DNA from: an uncultured Collinsella sp.
GTDB lineage: Bacteria > Actinomycetota > Coriobacteriia > Coriobacteriales > Coriobacteriaceae
Reading direction: 5' to 3'
Assembly: GCA_900545665.1 (NCBI GenBank)
Contig: UQZU01000007.1
Coordinates: 1-64,000, forward strand
DNA: 64,000 bases
Below, piece by piece: positions 25,882 to 35,533 of the stretch. Each line of letters begins with the position of its first letter. Within the stretch, counting starts at the first letter, position 1. Both the position numbers and the translations under genes were made by a program. The notes beneath the pieces were generated by a model that saw only the letters and a list, made by a program, of their open reading frames with translations, ran no database searches and had not been told where the DNA came from.

Positions 25882-26703
25882 ATGGACACCACCTTCAGCC
25901 ACATCAAAGCCGTGTTCTGCGATATCGACGGCACGCTGCTCACGAGCCGGCACACGGTGTCCCCGCGCACCGTGGCGGCGATCCGCGCCCTGCGCGAGCG
26001 CGGCGTGCTCTTTGGCCTGTGCACCGGGCGCGACGCCCACGCGACCGAGGCCATGTACGAGCTCTGGGGCATCGAAGGCCTGGTGGACGTGCTCGTGGGC
26101 TGCGGTGGCGCCGAGGTCATCGACCGCGCGCACGACATCAACGAGCTGAGCTATCCGCTGCCGGGCGAGACCATCGCGCGCATCTGCAAGCACATGGCGG
26201 ACCTTCCGGCAACGCCCGTCTGCCCCCGAGACGGCGTGTTCTACGTGCCCGAGAGCAACGCGTGCGTCGAGCACCTGTCGCGCGTCGACGGCGTGCCCTA
26301 CCAGGTGGTCGATTTTGCCGAGTTTTTGCGCGAGCCGCAGCCCAAGGTGATGTTTACCATGGCGCCCGAGGTGATGCCGCAGGTGATTGAGCGGGCGTCG
26401 ACGTTTGCCGATGACACTGTTAAGGCGGCGGCTCTGCAAACCACGCAGCGGCTCTACGAGTTCATGGATCCGCGCGTGTCCAAGACGCGCGGCCTTGTGC
26501 GCGTGGCGGAGCTCAACGACATGGAGCTCCAGGACATCTGCGTGTTTGGCGATGCGGACAACGATACCTGCATGGTGGCCGACGCCGGCGTGGGCGTGGC
26601 CATGGCAAACGGCAGCGACGCCACCCGTGCCGCCGCCGACTTTGTAACCGCGAGCAACGACAAAGACGGCATCGCGATCTTTATCGAGGAACATCTGCTG
26701 TAG
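25882..26703 (+). CDS. Cof-type HAD-IIB phosphatase
   Basis: 273 residues. HAD motif I is FCDIDGTLL with the nucleophile Asp, motif II is in GLCTGRD, and motif IV is CVFGDADNDTCMV. The C2-type cap domain lies between about 85 and 200. Such enzymes dephosphorylate sugar phosphates or cofactors; substrates cannot be read from sequence. The ATG at 25882 follows AGAAAGG and is preferred to an upstream ATG at 25816. The usual Lys of motif III is not obvious; PRVSKTRGLVRVAEL has a Lys at about the right place. Confidence 0.88.
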   Translation: MDTTFSHIKAVFCDIDGTLLTSRHTVSPRTVAAIRALRERGVLFGLCTGRDAHATEAMYELWGIEGLVDVLVGCGGAEVIDRAHDINELSYPLPGETIARICKHMADLPATPVCPRDGVFYVPESNACVEHLSRVDGVPYQVVDFAEFLREPQPKVMFTMAPEVMPQVIERASTFADDTVKAAALQTTQRLYEFMDPRVSKTRGLVRVAELNDMELQDICVFGDADNDTCMVADAGVGVAMANGSDATRAAADFVTASNDKDGIAIFIEEHLL

Positions 26704-26716
26704 CGCAGGGGGGGGA

Positions 26717-26749
26717 CCGCCACAAAGGGGGCAGGCGCCTTTGTGGCGG
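26717..26749. repeat. palindromic repeat, family P copy 4
   Basis: CCGCCACAAAGG (26717-26728) pairs perfectly with CCTTTGTGGCGG (26738-26749), 13 bases after the HAD stop codon. The outer bases differ from copies 1 and 2 on both arms, i.e. compensated. Confidence 0.85.
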
Positions 26750-27207
26750 CCTCAGGCGATTTGGGCGAATTGATACCGAAAATCTGCGCGAAAATTCAAA
26801 TAACGTTGTCTGAACATCATGCTTCTAACCACCGATGGGTTAAAGATATTCCCATCAATTTGGTAGTCTATTCCTCCCGGTTAATGATCTACCGTTCACG
26901 GTCGATTTTCGACCGTTCACAGGACGCATGCTCTTGAGCAAAATGTTGTGCAAATAAATAAAATGCTATTAAAAAATGATAACTAGCTTAATTACCAGTA
27001 GAAATAGATATTTCATAGCGAATAAACGAAGGTAAATCCGAGCAAATGTCAAGAGAATTGAGAATTCGCTACAAAACTATCGGTATTTTTGCTTAGATGT
27101 TCAAACAATCATTACAATATGTACTATAAGCGTGCGTAATTACAGGTTGCGCAGATACGTTTGATAGTGAAAGAGCAAGATCGCGGTCTCTTGGGGAGGA
27201 GACATCG
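26750..27207 (+). promoter_or_regulatory. AT-rich leader region of the pilus cluster
   Basis: About 460 bases with no credible gene, clearly AT-richer than the neighbours. A hairpin CGGTCGATTTTCGACCG lies at 26899-26915, flanked by direct repeats ACCGTTCAC. From 26930 to 27180 the sequence is AT-rich, with TATAAG-like boxes near 27124. The ribosome-binding site GGGGAGGAG precedes the adhesin ATG. Long AT-rich leaders fit variable or phase-controlled surface genes or acquired DNA; no homopolymer or invertible repeat is seen. Confidence 0.45.
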
Positions 27208-30200
27208 ATGAAAGCGAATTCAGAAAAAACTAAGCAGAGTAAAAAAGCGACGCGCCGTGTACTGGCAGGCGTTTTGTGCGGAGCCTCCGTATTGAGCCTG
27301 GTACTGTCGCTCGTCATGCCCCCGATCTCGCAGGCCATTGCCAACGACGCCCAGACCGAAGAAACTGTGACGGAGGATTCCTCAAGTGAGTCTACTGATG
27401 TAGACAACACCAACAACGGGGATACCGAAAAGCTGAATAGCGGCGAGACTGAGGGCGACGAAGTTGGCGACGAGAGCCAGCCTGAGGAGCAGCCCGAGGA
27501 AGAGCAGCAGAACGAGGGCACAACGACTTCGGATGGTGAAACCGTTGCTGCGGTTGCGGAAAACGAGCAAACTGAAGCGGCTGCCGAGGGAATTGATAAG
27601 GCAAGTGAGCTCAAAACTAAACTTGAGAGCGTTGCGGAAAATCGGTCCGGCAGTTTTCAATTGATGAAGGACCTAGACTGCAACGAAGAGATTATTCTCA
27701 ATAAGAGTGGTAGCAATATCACCCTTGATCTTAATGGCTTCAAGATAAAGTACTCGAGCAATAATAATAAGTCGCTTTTCAATGTGAGCAATAGTGCCGA
27801 GTTTACAATCACGGATTCTCATCCGGGTGAGGATAATATCGCTGGCCCTCAGCCGCTGCAGGATCAAGACCACAATCTGATAGCTGATAATTGTGGCAAG
27901 ACGGCAAAAATGCTCTATGAAAAAGACGTTCCGACTAAGCTTACCTATTACGTGACTAAATCCAGCGTGGACACTAAGGACAGCACTCGTACAAACGAGA
28001 CCACCTACGAGCACCAGGTCACCATTAAAGGTGCCATCGTGGCATGCAGCAGCAAAGTGAATCTCATCAATCTTGAGGGCGGTACGTTTAACCTTCAGGG
28101 CGGCGTGCTTACTCAAAAGAACAATTGCAACGTCGATGGCCTTATCTATGCCCATAACGGCTCTACCGTCAACATGAGTGGCGGATACGTTTGTGGTGCT
28201 TCTATGGGCAGCAGTGGTGCTGGTGCTGGAATTCGTGTTGAGGGCTCAACTCTGGATGAGGGCTCAACCCTGGTGATCTCTGGCGGCGTAATCGCTGGTA
28301 ACTATGCCCCCAGTGGCGGCGGCGTTTATGCCCGGAATTCTACGGTAAACATGGTTGACGGTATTATCTCCGGTAACGGTACAAATGATTATCAAAGCGG
28401 TTATGGCGCGGGAATTTGTGCTGAGAACTCTAGTGTGACCATTACGAGAGGTTACATTACTAACAACAGGTATCAGCACTATATCGATGAAGAAAACAAC
28501 ACGAAGCATCTCGGTAACGGTTGCCACGGTGGCGGTGGTATTGCTGCTTGGAATGGCGGCAGTCTCACAATTGTAGGCGGCTACATCACGGGCAACTACT
28601 CTGCCGAGGCTGGCGGCGGCGTTTATGCTGGCGCTTGGAATAAACCTCTTTCCGGGTTTACGTTTTCTGGTGGAATCATCGCCAGCAATGTGGCGCAAAA
28701 CTCAGAGGGTGGCGGCATCCGTATCGCTGCGCCTACAGTTGGCGATTTTAATGTGAGCGGCGAGAAAGCCTACATCACTAACAATACGACCAATACCGCC
28801 TACGACTGGGGTGGCGGCGGCGTGTTCGTTCAGGGTAGTAGTGACTATGGCATTAAATCGGCGAGCCTCAATATATATAACGCGCTGATTACCAACAATC
28901 ATGCCAATGGCTTTGGCGGCGGGTTTGCCGCTTGCCCGACTGGTAAGACTGCCATTACCGATACCAATGGCATCGCGATTTTCGGTAATTCTGACGGTAA
29001 TTCTGACGGTGGTTATAACCGATCGGGCGGCGGCCACGACAAGAACGATGACGCGGATTGGCGCCCTAACAACGAAGGCGGCGAAATAACTGAAAAGTTT
29101 AAAGAAGCCGGTCACCAGGATCTTTTTCTTATTCGCGATAGTACTAACGGTGAATACATCGCAGCCGTAACGGGTCAGATGCTTGGTGGCGGCGCTGCCA
29201 ACTGGAAGGGCACGATCGACGGTCAGCCGCCTACGACCATCGGCAAGTACGAGGGCGCTCAAGCTAAGTACATGATTGGCCTAAAGTCTGATCCGACTAA
29301 GGAGGATAAGGATGCTGCTACCGCGGCTGCGTCCCTCTTCATCACGGGCAACAGATCCAACATTCATGGTGGCGGCATCATGACCAACGGCGACGTAATC
29401 GCTGGCTCCACCACGGAGGTGAACGTGTACCCCAAGATGAAGCTCAACGGCACTAAGGCGCTAACGGGTCGCAAGCTTAAGAAAGAAGAGTTCAAGTTCC
29501 AGCTGCTCAAGCAGAACAAGATTACTAAAGATAATGGTGAGATTTCACCTACAGTCCCGAGCTTTGACGAGGACAAGGACGGCAAACTCAAACTGCAGCT
29601 CAATGGCTGCTCAAAAATTGGCGATGGGGTCACGAACAACGCTGACGGTAGCTTTGCTTTTGATTTAGGCAGGGTCTACTCCGATGACCCGGTTGTCTAC
29701 TACCTAGTTGAGGATCCCGGTGACAAGCCCGTTTCTGGTGTGACTTACGACAAGACTATCTACAAGATTGAGTTTGAAACAACGGTGGCCCAGACACAGA
29801 AGGTGCTGGACATTACTTACACCTACTACTCGGTTGATAAAGTAAAGGTCACTAATCTCACCAAAGGGGGCTCGATGGAGGTCGCCCCGTCCGATGGCCG
29901 CAATGTGTCCGTTGAACTCACGAACGATGAGATCTTTACTAATGGTAAGACCTTTACTAATGCATACACAGCCAAGGGCTCTTGGACGCCTCAGGTGACC
30001 AAGAGGGTCGATGGCGGCGAGATGAAGAGGTTCGAGTTCGAGCTGTACACCGAGGATGGCAACGGGAAAAAGGTGCTTGATAGAAAGTGGACCACTGATG
30101 ACTCGAACAGCTCGCAGATGGTGAAGTTCGACGATCAGAAACTCGAAGTCAGCGACTTCAACGACGGCAAAGCAACGTTCACCTGCTACATCCGTGAATG

Positions 30201-30528
30201 CACCGCCAGCAAGGGCGATGGCACCAAGCACGAGGGCTACACCAACGACACCAAGAGGTTCAAGGTCGTGGTGACGGCAACGGACAACGGTGACGGCACG
30301 CTGAAATGCACGCCGGCCTACTACGAGGTCGACGCCAACGGTAATGAGAGCGAGAAACCGACCGATAACCCCACCTTCACCAACACCTACTCCACCTCTT
30401 TGCCCCTTTCTGGTATGTCGGGCGTCACTCTGACGTACCTTGCCGGCGCGGCGGTGCTTTGCGCTGCTGCGGCCTGGATGCACATTCGTCGCAAGGCGAA
30501 TGCGAAGGGAGGTAAGCGTCGTGAATAA
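27208..30528 (+). CDS. large LPxTG-type surface adhesin, probable pilus tip protein
   Basis: 1106 residues. A Lys-rich signal peptide (1-46) carries hydrophobic VLAGVLCGASVLSLVLSLV. A Glu/Thr-rich stalk follows to about 130. Residues about 220-640 form right-handed beta-helix-like repeats rich in GG and N (ISGGVIAGNYAPSGGGVY, SGGIIASNVAQNSEGGGI). Two pilin-type isopeptide domains come next (about 735-910 and 920-1060; TFTNAYTAKGSWTPQVTKR). The sorting signal is LPLSG at 1065-1069, then a hydrophobic stretch and a basic tail. First gene of the pilus cluster, before two smaller pilins. The likely role is host or glycan attachment at the fibre tip. Codon use is less GC-biased than in neighbours, which suggests a variable or acquired locus. 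Confidence 0.85.
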   Translation: MKANSEKTKQSKKATRRVLAGVLCGASVLSLVLSLVMPPISQAIANDAQTEETVTEDSSSESTDVDNTNNGDTEKLNSGETEGDEVGDESQPEEQPEEEQQNEGTTTSDGETVAAVAENEQTEAAAEGIDKASELKTKLESVAENRSGSFQLMKDLDCNEEIILNKSGSNITLDLNGFKIKYSSNNNKSLFNVSNSAEFTITDSHPGEDNIAGPQPLQDQDHNLIADNCGKTAKMLYEKDVPTKLTYYVTKSSVDTKDSTRTNETTYEHQVTIKGAIVACSSKVNLINLEGGTFNLQGGVLTQKNNCNVDGLIYAHNGSTVNMSGGYVCGASMGSSGAGAGIRVEGSTLDEGSTLVISGGVIAGNYAPSGGGVYARNSTVNMVDGIISGNGTNDYQSGYGAGICAENSSVTITRGYITNNRYQHYIDEENNTKHLGNGCHGGGGIAAWNGGSLTIVGGYITGNYSAEAGGGVYAGAWNKPLSGFTFSGGIIASNVAQNSEGGGIRIAAPTVGDFNVSGEKAYITNNTTNTAYDWGGGGVFVQGSSDYGIKSASLNIYNALITNNHANGFGGGFAACPTGKTAITDTNGIAIFGNSDGNSDGGYNRSGGGHDKNDDADWRPNNEGGEITEKFKEAGHQDLFLIRDSTNGEYIAAVTGQMLGGGAANWKGTIDGQPPTTIGKYEGAQAKYMIGLKSDPTKEDKDAATAAASLFITGNRSNIHGGGIMTNGDVIAGSTTEVNVYPKMKLNGTKALTGRKLKKEEFKFQLLKQNKITKDNGEISPTVPSFDEDKDGKLKLQLNGCSKIGDGVTNNADGSFAFDLGRVYSDDPVVYYLVEDPGDKPVSGVTYDKTIYKIEFETTVAQTQKVLDITYTYYSVDKVKVTNLTKGGSMEVAPSDGRNVSVELTNDEIFTNGKTFTNAYTAKGSWTPQVTKRVDGGEMKRFEFELYTEDGNGKKVLDRKWTTDDSNSSQMVKFDDQKLEVSDFNDGKATFTCYIRECTASKGDGTKHEGYTNDTKRFKVVVTATDNGDGTLKCTPAYYEVDANGNESEKPTDNPTFTNTYSTSLPLSGMSGVTLTYLAGAAVLCAAAAWMHIRRKANAKGGKRRE

Positions 30529-32191
30529 GAAAGTTTGCTCCTTCCCGATCTTGTTTGCGCTGCTTGCCCTCCTGATCGGCACCTGCGCGGTTGTGTTCCC
30601 CGCTTCCGCGCAGGCCGTGCCGACCTCGACCGGTTCCATCACGGTGAGCGGCACCGTGGCGCGCAGCTACGACGCCTACCAGATCTTTAGCGCCAACGTC
30701 GTCGATGGCGACAGCGACGCCAAGATCGCCACCGACCTCGCCTGGGCAAGCGACGCCGTGCGCGACGCTGTCCTGCCTGTGCTGCATAGCGCCGGCATGC
30801 CCAATTCCCAGACCACCGCGCAGGAAGCTGCCGAGTGGCTCAACACCGATTCCCACCTTACGAGTGCGCTGAGCGCACAGCTCGCTCGTTCCCTCCAGCG
30901 CTCTGGCGCCGTGCCCGTGGCCCTTAACGCGGGCACGACGGCCGAGCTGCCCTGTGGCTGCTGGCTCATCGTCGCCAAAGACGACGCCATCGCCCAGGGC
31001 GAGGCCGGCACCGCGCCGATCATGGCCCTGGTCGGCGGCAGCGCCGTCACCGTCAAGCCCAAGGCGGCGACCCCCAAGGTGTCCAAGCACGTGCTGGGGG
31101 ACAGCACCGCCGCATGGCAGAAGGCCGCCGACGCCACGGTCGCCGACGACCTGTACTGGCGCCTCTCTGCCACGGTCCCGGCGGGTCTTACCGCCTACGA
31201 CACCTATACGGTGCGGTTCGTCGACACCATGAGTGCGGGACTCGACCCCTCCAAGGTGGCCGCGAGCATGCGCGTGTACGCGGCGGCGGGCGCGGACGGC
31301 GGCTTTGACGCCGTCTCGACCGGCAAGGACGGGCACGCCGGCACCGAGCCCGCGAAGGGCTGGACCGACATCACGGCCCAGTGCGCCACCAAGGTAGCGG
31401 CCGACGGTAAGACCTTCACCGTGCGCACCGGCGACCTGATCGCCGCGCTCGGCGGGGCCGACGCCTTTACCGCGGGCGCCCGCGTTGTCGCCGTGTACAA
31501 CGCGCCGCTCAACAGCGCATGCAATCACGGTATCGCGAAGGGCAACCCCAACGAGGTCTACCTGCGCTACCCGCGCTCTCCCTTTGCCGACCAGTCGGGC
31601 GACGCCGGCTTCACCTGCACGCCGAGCGACGATGCGTGCGCCTACACCTGGGATCTCGCGCTCACCAAGCGCGGCAGCGACGGTGACAAGCCGCTTGCTG
31701 GGGCGGTCCTGAGCATCGCCGACGACCGCGGCCGCACGCTAGCGGCCGACGGCACGTGGGATGCGGAGGGCAAGGCCACCGTCACCACGGGCGAGGACGG
31801 CCGTGTGGCCGTCTCGGGCGTGGACTCGGGCAAGCTGGAGGTCCGCGAGCTCAAGGCACCCAAGGGCTACACCGCCTTTGAGGGCACGCGCTCCGTGACA
31901 GTCAAGGCCGAGGGCCTGGACGTCGACCAAGTAGCCGCCGCCAAGCCCAAGCTCACCATCACCGCCGAGTCGCCCCTGCGCGCCGACAGCGCGGACGGGT
32001 CGACGGGCAGCCTGGAGGCGTCGCTCATCAACACGCCCACCGGCACACCCCCTAGCATTACCACCGGAGGCTTTATGCCCTCGACTGGCGATATGGCAAT
32101 GTACGCCGCGGCCGCCGCAGCGGTCGCCGGAGCCGCGCTCATCGTGGTCGCGCTCCTGGTCAAGCGGGGAGGTGGCAGCCATAAAGAGTAG
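30521..32191 (+). CDS. minor pilin with D2-type isopeptide domain
   Basis: 556 residues. I use the GTG at 30521, because GGGAGG lies just before it and a signal peptide (VCSFPILFALLALLIGTCA ... AQA) follows at once. This overlaps the adhesin stop by 8 bases. The N-terminal domain has the YDAYQIFSANVV pattern shared with the next gene (YKAYQIFKADVV), then a D2-like isopeptide domain and a Cna-B-like domain (LTKRGSDGDKPLAGAVLSI ... ELKAPKGYTAFEG). The sorting signal is the variant MPSTG at 519-523, then a membrane stretch and KRGGGSHKE. It is probably a base or side pilin of the fibre. Confidence 0.85.
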   Translation: MNKKVCSFPILFALLALLIGTCAVVFPASAQAVPTSTGSITVSGTVARSYDAYQIFSANVVDGDSDAKIATDLAWASDAVRDAVLPVLHSAGMPNSQTTAQEAAEWLNTDSHLTSALSAQLARSLQRSGAVPVALNAGTTAELPCGCWLIVAKDDAIAQGEAGTAPIMALVGGSAVTVKPKAATPKVSKHVLGDSTAAWQKAADATVADDLYWRLSATVPAGLTAYDTYTVRFVDTMSAGLDPSKVAASMRVYAAAGADGGFDAVSTGKDGHAGTEPAKGWTDITAQCATKVAADGKTFTVRTGDLIAALGGADAFTAGARVVAVYNAPLNSACNHGIAKGNPNEVYLRYPRSPFADQSGDAGFTCTPSDDACAYTWDLALTKRGSDGDKPLAGAVLSIADDRGRTLAADGTWDAEGKATVTTGEDGRVAVSGVDSGKLEVRELKAPKGYTAFEGTRSVTVKAEGLDVDQVAAAKPKLTITAESPLRADSADGSTGSLEASLINTPTGTPPSITTGGFMPSTGDMAMYAAAAAAVAGAALIVVALLVKRGGGSHKE

Positions 32192-32299
32192 CTGGCAGCC
32201 CCACAGAGAGCGGGGCGAGACGTAGCGAAGCAGATGCTAAGACACAGACAGACAGATTTAGATCAAATGGAATTCGAGCAGAAAGCAGAGGAAAAGAAG

Positions 32300-34051
32300 A
32301 TGAGCATGAGCAAGAACATCGCACGCCTGGCAGTGACAGCAGGCCTCACCGCAGCCCTGAGCTTCGGCGGCGTCATGGCCCCGGTGACCATGGCGTTTGC
32401 TGAGGGCACGACTACAACGACCAATAGCATTACCATCAAGAAGAACGTAAACAATGGTGATGTGAAGTACAAGGCATATCAAATCTTTAAGGCCGATGTC
32501 GTGGACAAGGACGGGAAGAGGGTCGCGTCCAACGTCGATTGGGCCAACGGGCTATCTGAAACTGTTAGGGCTGGCATCATTGCCGCCATAAAGAATGCCG
32601 ACAAAAGCGGCGAGCTTTCCAATGATCCCTCCGCACAGGACGTCGCCGACTGGATGGCCACAAATCTCCAGGATGCTTCTCAGGTTGTGAACAATGGTGA
32701 TTTGCTCGATACGATTGCCAGCTTGGTCAAGGGCACTACTCCTGTCACGCCAAAGGGAGCTTCTACCGCTGCTTTCGCCGCGGACATCTCAGTATCATTT
32801 GATAACTCTGGCTACTATCTCTTCCTGACGGACGATGACTCTATCGGCACTGCGGATAGCTATTCCGGCAAAAAGCAGACTGGCACTTCGCCGATTTTCG
32901 CTGTCGTGGGCGGCAGTGCTGTTGAGGTTACCGAGAAGACCGGCATTCCTACGGTTACAAAGAAGATTAAGGACGACAAGCCTGGCAGCCGTTGGGCCGA
33001 CAAGGCTGACTCGCAGGTTGGTCAGAATGTTCAATATCAGCTGACCGGCACCGTTGCCGAAAACGTGGCCTCGTTCAATACTTACTACTACGAGTTCCGC
33101 GACGAACTGTCTGCTGGCCTGATTGCCGACAATAATTCGGTCCATGTTACGGTTTATGCGAACAACGAGGATACGAGTGGAACCGAGGTAAACCTTCCCA
33201 CGGGCGCGGTTGAATACAATACGACTGGCAACAATAATGTTCTGACGGTTAAGTTTAATGATTTGAAGGCTGTGACCGCCAAGAACGGTTCCTCTGCCAT
33301 TAGCATCACCAAGGACTCCAGGGTCGTCGTCACCTACACCGCAAAACTCAATCCCGCGAGGACTGAGAAGGTTACCGTTGGCGGCGTGGGCAATGACAAC
33401 AATGTTAAGCTCATCTACTCCAATAACCCCATGAGCGGTGGCAAGGGTGAGTCCGTGCCCGATACCGTTCGTGATTACACCTATGCGCTTAAGCTCGTCA
33501 AGGAAGACTCTGTCGATAGTAACACCAAGCTCAAGGACGTCATGTTTACCATCAAAGCCACGGGCGCTGACGAGCTTGAGTCTGGCAAAGTGGGCACGCA
33601 GTATGTTCATGAGAACGGTTCGCTTGGCGATGGCGAGTACAAGTTCAAGACTAATGAGAATGGTGAAATCAACGTAAAGGGCCTCGATGCCGGTACCTAC
33701 ACGGTGCACGAGGTTGAGGGCAGTAACCCTGGCTACAACACGTTGGATGACTTTACCTTCACCATTACCGCCGAGGGCCTTGATGAACTCGAGGGCGCGA
33801 CGCTCAATGGGAACACTGATCCGAATACGCTGAATGTGACCGCGGGGAAGAACGGCTCCACTTTGGTCACCCCGTCAGTCGATGGCGGCACCGTCACCCT
33901 TGTCGTCCAGAACAAGAAGGGCTCCAACCTTCCTCTCACCGGCCTCAACGGTGTGACCTTCACTTGGATCGCTGGTGGCGCGGTGCTGTGCATCGGCGTG
34001 GCGCACCTCATCCGCAGCCGTAAGCAGGCTGAAGAGTCCGAGCAGGAGTAA
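32300..34051 (+). CDS. major pilin subunit
   Basis: 583 residues. The start at 32300 (MSMSKNIARL) follows AGAGGAAAAG; a signal peptide ends near AFAEG. Tandem isopeptide domains: the D2-like fold about 200-390 (QLTGTVAENVASFNTYYYEF, VVVTYTAKLNP) and the Cna-B-like fold about 410-520 with the E-box region NVKGLDAGTYTVHEVE. The sorting signal LPLTG is at 544-548, followed by a hydrophobic helix and RSRKQ. The class C sortase at 36400 should polymerise it through the LPLTG Thr. No standard YPKN pilin motif is obvious; ITIKKNVNNGD may hold the linking Lys. Confidence 0.88.
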   Translation: MSMSKNIARLAVTAGLTAALSFGGVMAPVTMAFAEGTTTTTNSITIKKNVNNGDVKYKAYQIFKADVVDKDGKRVASNVDWANGLSETVRAGIIAAIKNADKSGELSNDPSAQDVADWMATNLQDASQVVNNGDLLDTIASLVKGTTPVTPKGASTAAFAADISVSFDNSGYYLFLTDDDSIGTADSYSGKKQTGTSPIFAVVGGSAVEVTEKTGIPTVTKKIKDDKPGSRWADKADSQVGQNVQYQLTGTVAENVASFNTYYYEFRDELSAGLIADNNSVHVTVYANNEDTSGTEVNLPTGAVEYNTTGNNNVLTVKFNDLKAVTAKNGSSAISITKDSRVVVTYTAKLNPARTEKVTVGGVGNDNNVKLIYSNNPMSGGKGESVPDTVRDYTYALKLVKEDSVDSNTKLKDVMFTIKATGADELESGKVGTQYVHENGSLGDGEYKFKTNENGEINVKGLDAGTYTVHEVEGSNPGYNTLDDFTFTITAEGLDELEGATLNGNTDPNTLNVTAGKNGSTLVTPSVDGGTVTLVVQNKKGSNLPLTGLNGVTFTWIAGGAVLCIGVAHLIRSRKQAEESEQE

Positions 34052-34151
34052 CGCTCACTCACCCATCCCTTTGGCAGGTGGGATGTGATGGCCATGAGAC
34101 TTGCGGACACTTTTCTCGTCCATCCACGTTCTTGCTTTGCCATTCTCTTTT

Positions 34152-34188
34152 CGGGGCAGACTCCGTGCTGGAGTCTGCCCCGTTTTTT
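34152..34188 (+). terminator. terminator of the pilin genes
   Basis: CGGGGCAGACTCC (34152-34164) pairs with GGAGTCTGCCCCG (34170-34182), followed by TTTTTT. It separates the pilins from the sortase in transcription. Confidence 0.92.
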
Positions 34189-34335
34189 CGGGATAGCGCA
34201 GCCAGGCTCCATCGTCCGATGCGGGCACGTTCGTCATCGCGTTTCTTGACTCGTATGAGGTTGGGTTTAAGGTCCGTAGGCGCACGCGCGGTGCGGACGG
34301 TAGAAGGCATTTGCGCCGCAACAAGCGCAAATAAG

Positions 34336-34363
34336 AATGCCCGGGGGTAGGATCCCGGGCATT
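34336..34363. terminator. hairpin upstream of the AbiE-like pair
   Basis: AATGCCCGGG pairs perfectly with CCCGGGCATT. There is no strong T-run on the plus strand; a weak CTTATTT follows on the minus strand. The rest of the 34052-34564 gap carries no gene. Confidence 0.45.
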
Positions 34364-34501
34364 TAACAAAACCAGAAAACTAGGCCGCCCGCGCTCCCAA
34401 ACATTTACGCGGGGTGCGTCGTTTTCTATTGACATTGTATCCCGAATCGCCCAGCCGATCCGGGATATTCTGAAAACTCAAATATGGGCCTAGGCACGAA
34501 C

Positions 34502-34552
34502 GGAATCTCGTCAATTCCGAAAATTATGTATAATTCCAATATAAACTGGAAT
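34502..34552 (+). promoter_or_regulatory. promoter and paired operator of the AbiE-like genes
   Basis: TATAAT at 34529-34534 is surrounded by two inverted repeats: GGAAT...ATTCC (34502-34518) and ATTCCA...TGGAAT (34533-34552). The half-site word ATTCC/GGAAT is shared by both. Such arrangements suggest autoregulation by the winged-helix product. It also supports the start at 34565, since an earlier ATG at 34484 would precede the promoter. Confidence 0.55.
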
Positions 34553-34564
34553 CAAACGAAAACG

Positions 34565-35533
34565 ATGGAAATGAACGAAGCGCTAATCTACTTACAAGAA
34601 GCACTAGGCCTCTCCGCCAAGGCCAAAACTTGGCCTGGGTTCGCACGTTTGCCGCTGCATCTGCGGGCGATTGAGGTCCGCGCTGTTGACGCAAACGGTT
34701 TTTCGTTTTTGCTTGCAAGTTTGCCTACTGGCGTCGGGCTTCCCGAGGCTAGGAGGGTCTATAGCCAGCTAGCCTTGCGCGCGGAGACTCCTGTTGTCGT
34801 TTCGTTTCCTGATGCCGATGCACGTCAGCGCAAAGCATTGGTCGCACAAGGGATTCCCTTTGTCTGCCCGGGTAGACAGGCTTTTCTTCCATTTATGGGT
34901 ACGGCCTGCACGGAGAGGGGCGGTGTCCGGTTTCACAATCATGCGACCAAGATGTCACCTAACGCACAGGCTGCCGCAATCTGGGGAGCAGCCCAGGAGC
35001 CATATCGTCCCTATGACCTTTGTCGTGCGCTTGGAATCTCGGCAAGCCGCGCGAGTGAGGCCATAACCGAGCTTGTTGACAGGGGGCTCGCGAGGCGCGA
35101 GCGTTGCGAGCGACGTGTCGTCGTGCTCCCTGTCGCCGTTGATCTTTTGCTCAGCGAGCACATGGCAGAGCTCTCCTCGCCAGTCTCGAAGGTCTGTTTT
35201 GCAAGGAAGACACCGCAGATCGACTGTCTTGTTGACGCCGGGGAGACGGCGCTCGCTGCGCGTTCGATGCTCGCTGCGCCGGGCATGGAACAAAAGGCCG
35301 TCTTAAGAAGTACATGGCGTCAACTGAGCGACCTCGAAGTCGCAGACGGGGAGTTGCCGGATAACGAAACGGCGATGATCCAAGTGTGGCGCTATGCGCC
35401 CGTGTTTGCCGGCTCCTCCCGTGTCGACGACATTTCGCTTGCGCTATCTTTGGCGGCAATCGACGATGAGCGAATTCAGCTCGAAGTCGATCGCATGTTT
35501 GGAAAGGAATATCCATGGCAAGAAGCGCTGTAG
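34565..35533 (+). CDS. winged-helix protein of an AbiE-like pair (antitoxin-like)
   Basis: 322 residues from the ATG at 34565, 13 bases after the operator. Residues about 30-130 form a mixed alpha/beta region (VVVSFPDADARQRKALVAQG), reminiscent of restriction-like folds. Residues about 145-190 are a winged helix (YRPYDLCRALGISASRASEAITELVDRGLARRE). It overlaps the next gene, a nucleotidyltransferase, by 19 bases. This order and coupling match type IV AbiEi/AbiEii systems, but sequence similarity is not obvious by eye. It sits inside the pilus cluster with its own promoter. Confidence 0.6.
   Translation: MEMNEALIYLQEALGLSAKAKTWPGFARLPLHLRAIEVRAVDANGFSFLLASLPTGVGLPEARRVYSQLALRAETPVVVSFPDADARQRKALVAQGIPFVCPGRQAFLPFMGTACTERGGVRFHNHATKMSPNAQAAAIWGAAQEPYRPYDLCRALGISASRASEAITELVDRGLARRERCERRVVVLPVAVDLLLSEHMAELSSPVSKVCFARKTPQIDCLVDAGETALAARSMLAAPGMEQKAVLRSTWRQLSDLEVADGELPDNETAMIQVWRYAPVFAGSSRVDDISLALSLAAIDDERIQLEVDRMFGKEYPWQEAL

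Noticed and set aside
26930..27180. Invertible phase-switch promoter before the pilus genes
   Set aside because: I found no inverted repeat pair flanking the AT-rich leader and no recombinase gene nearby.
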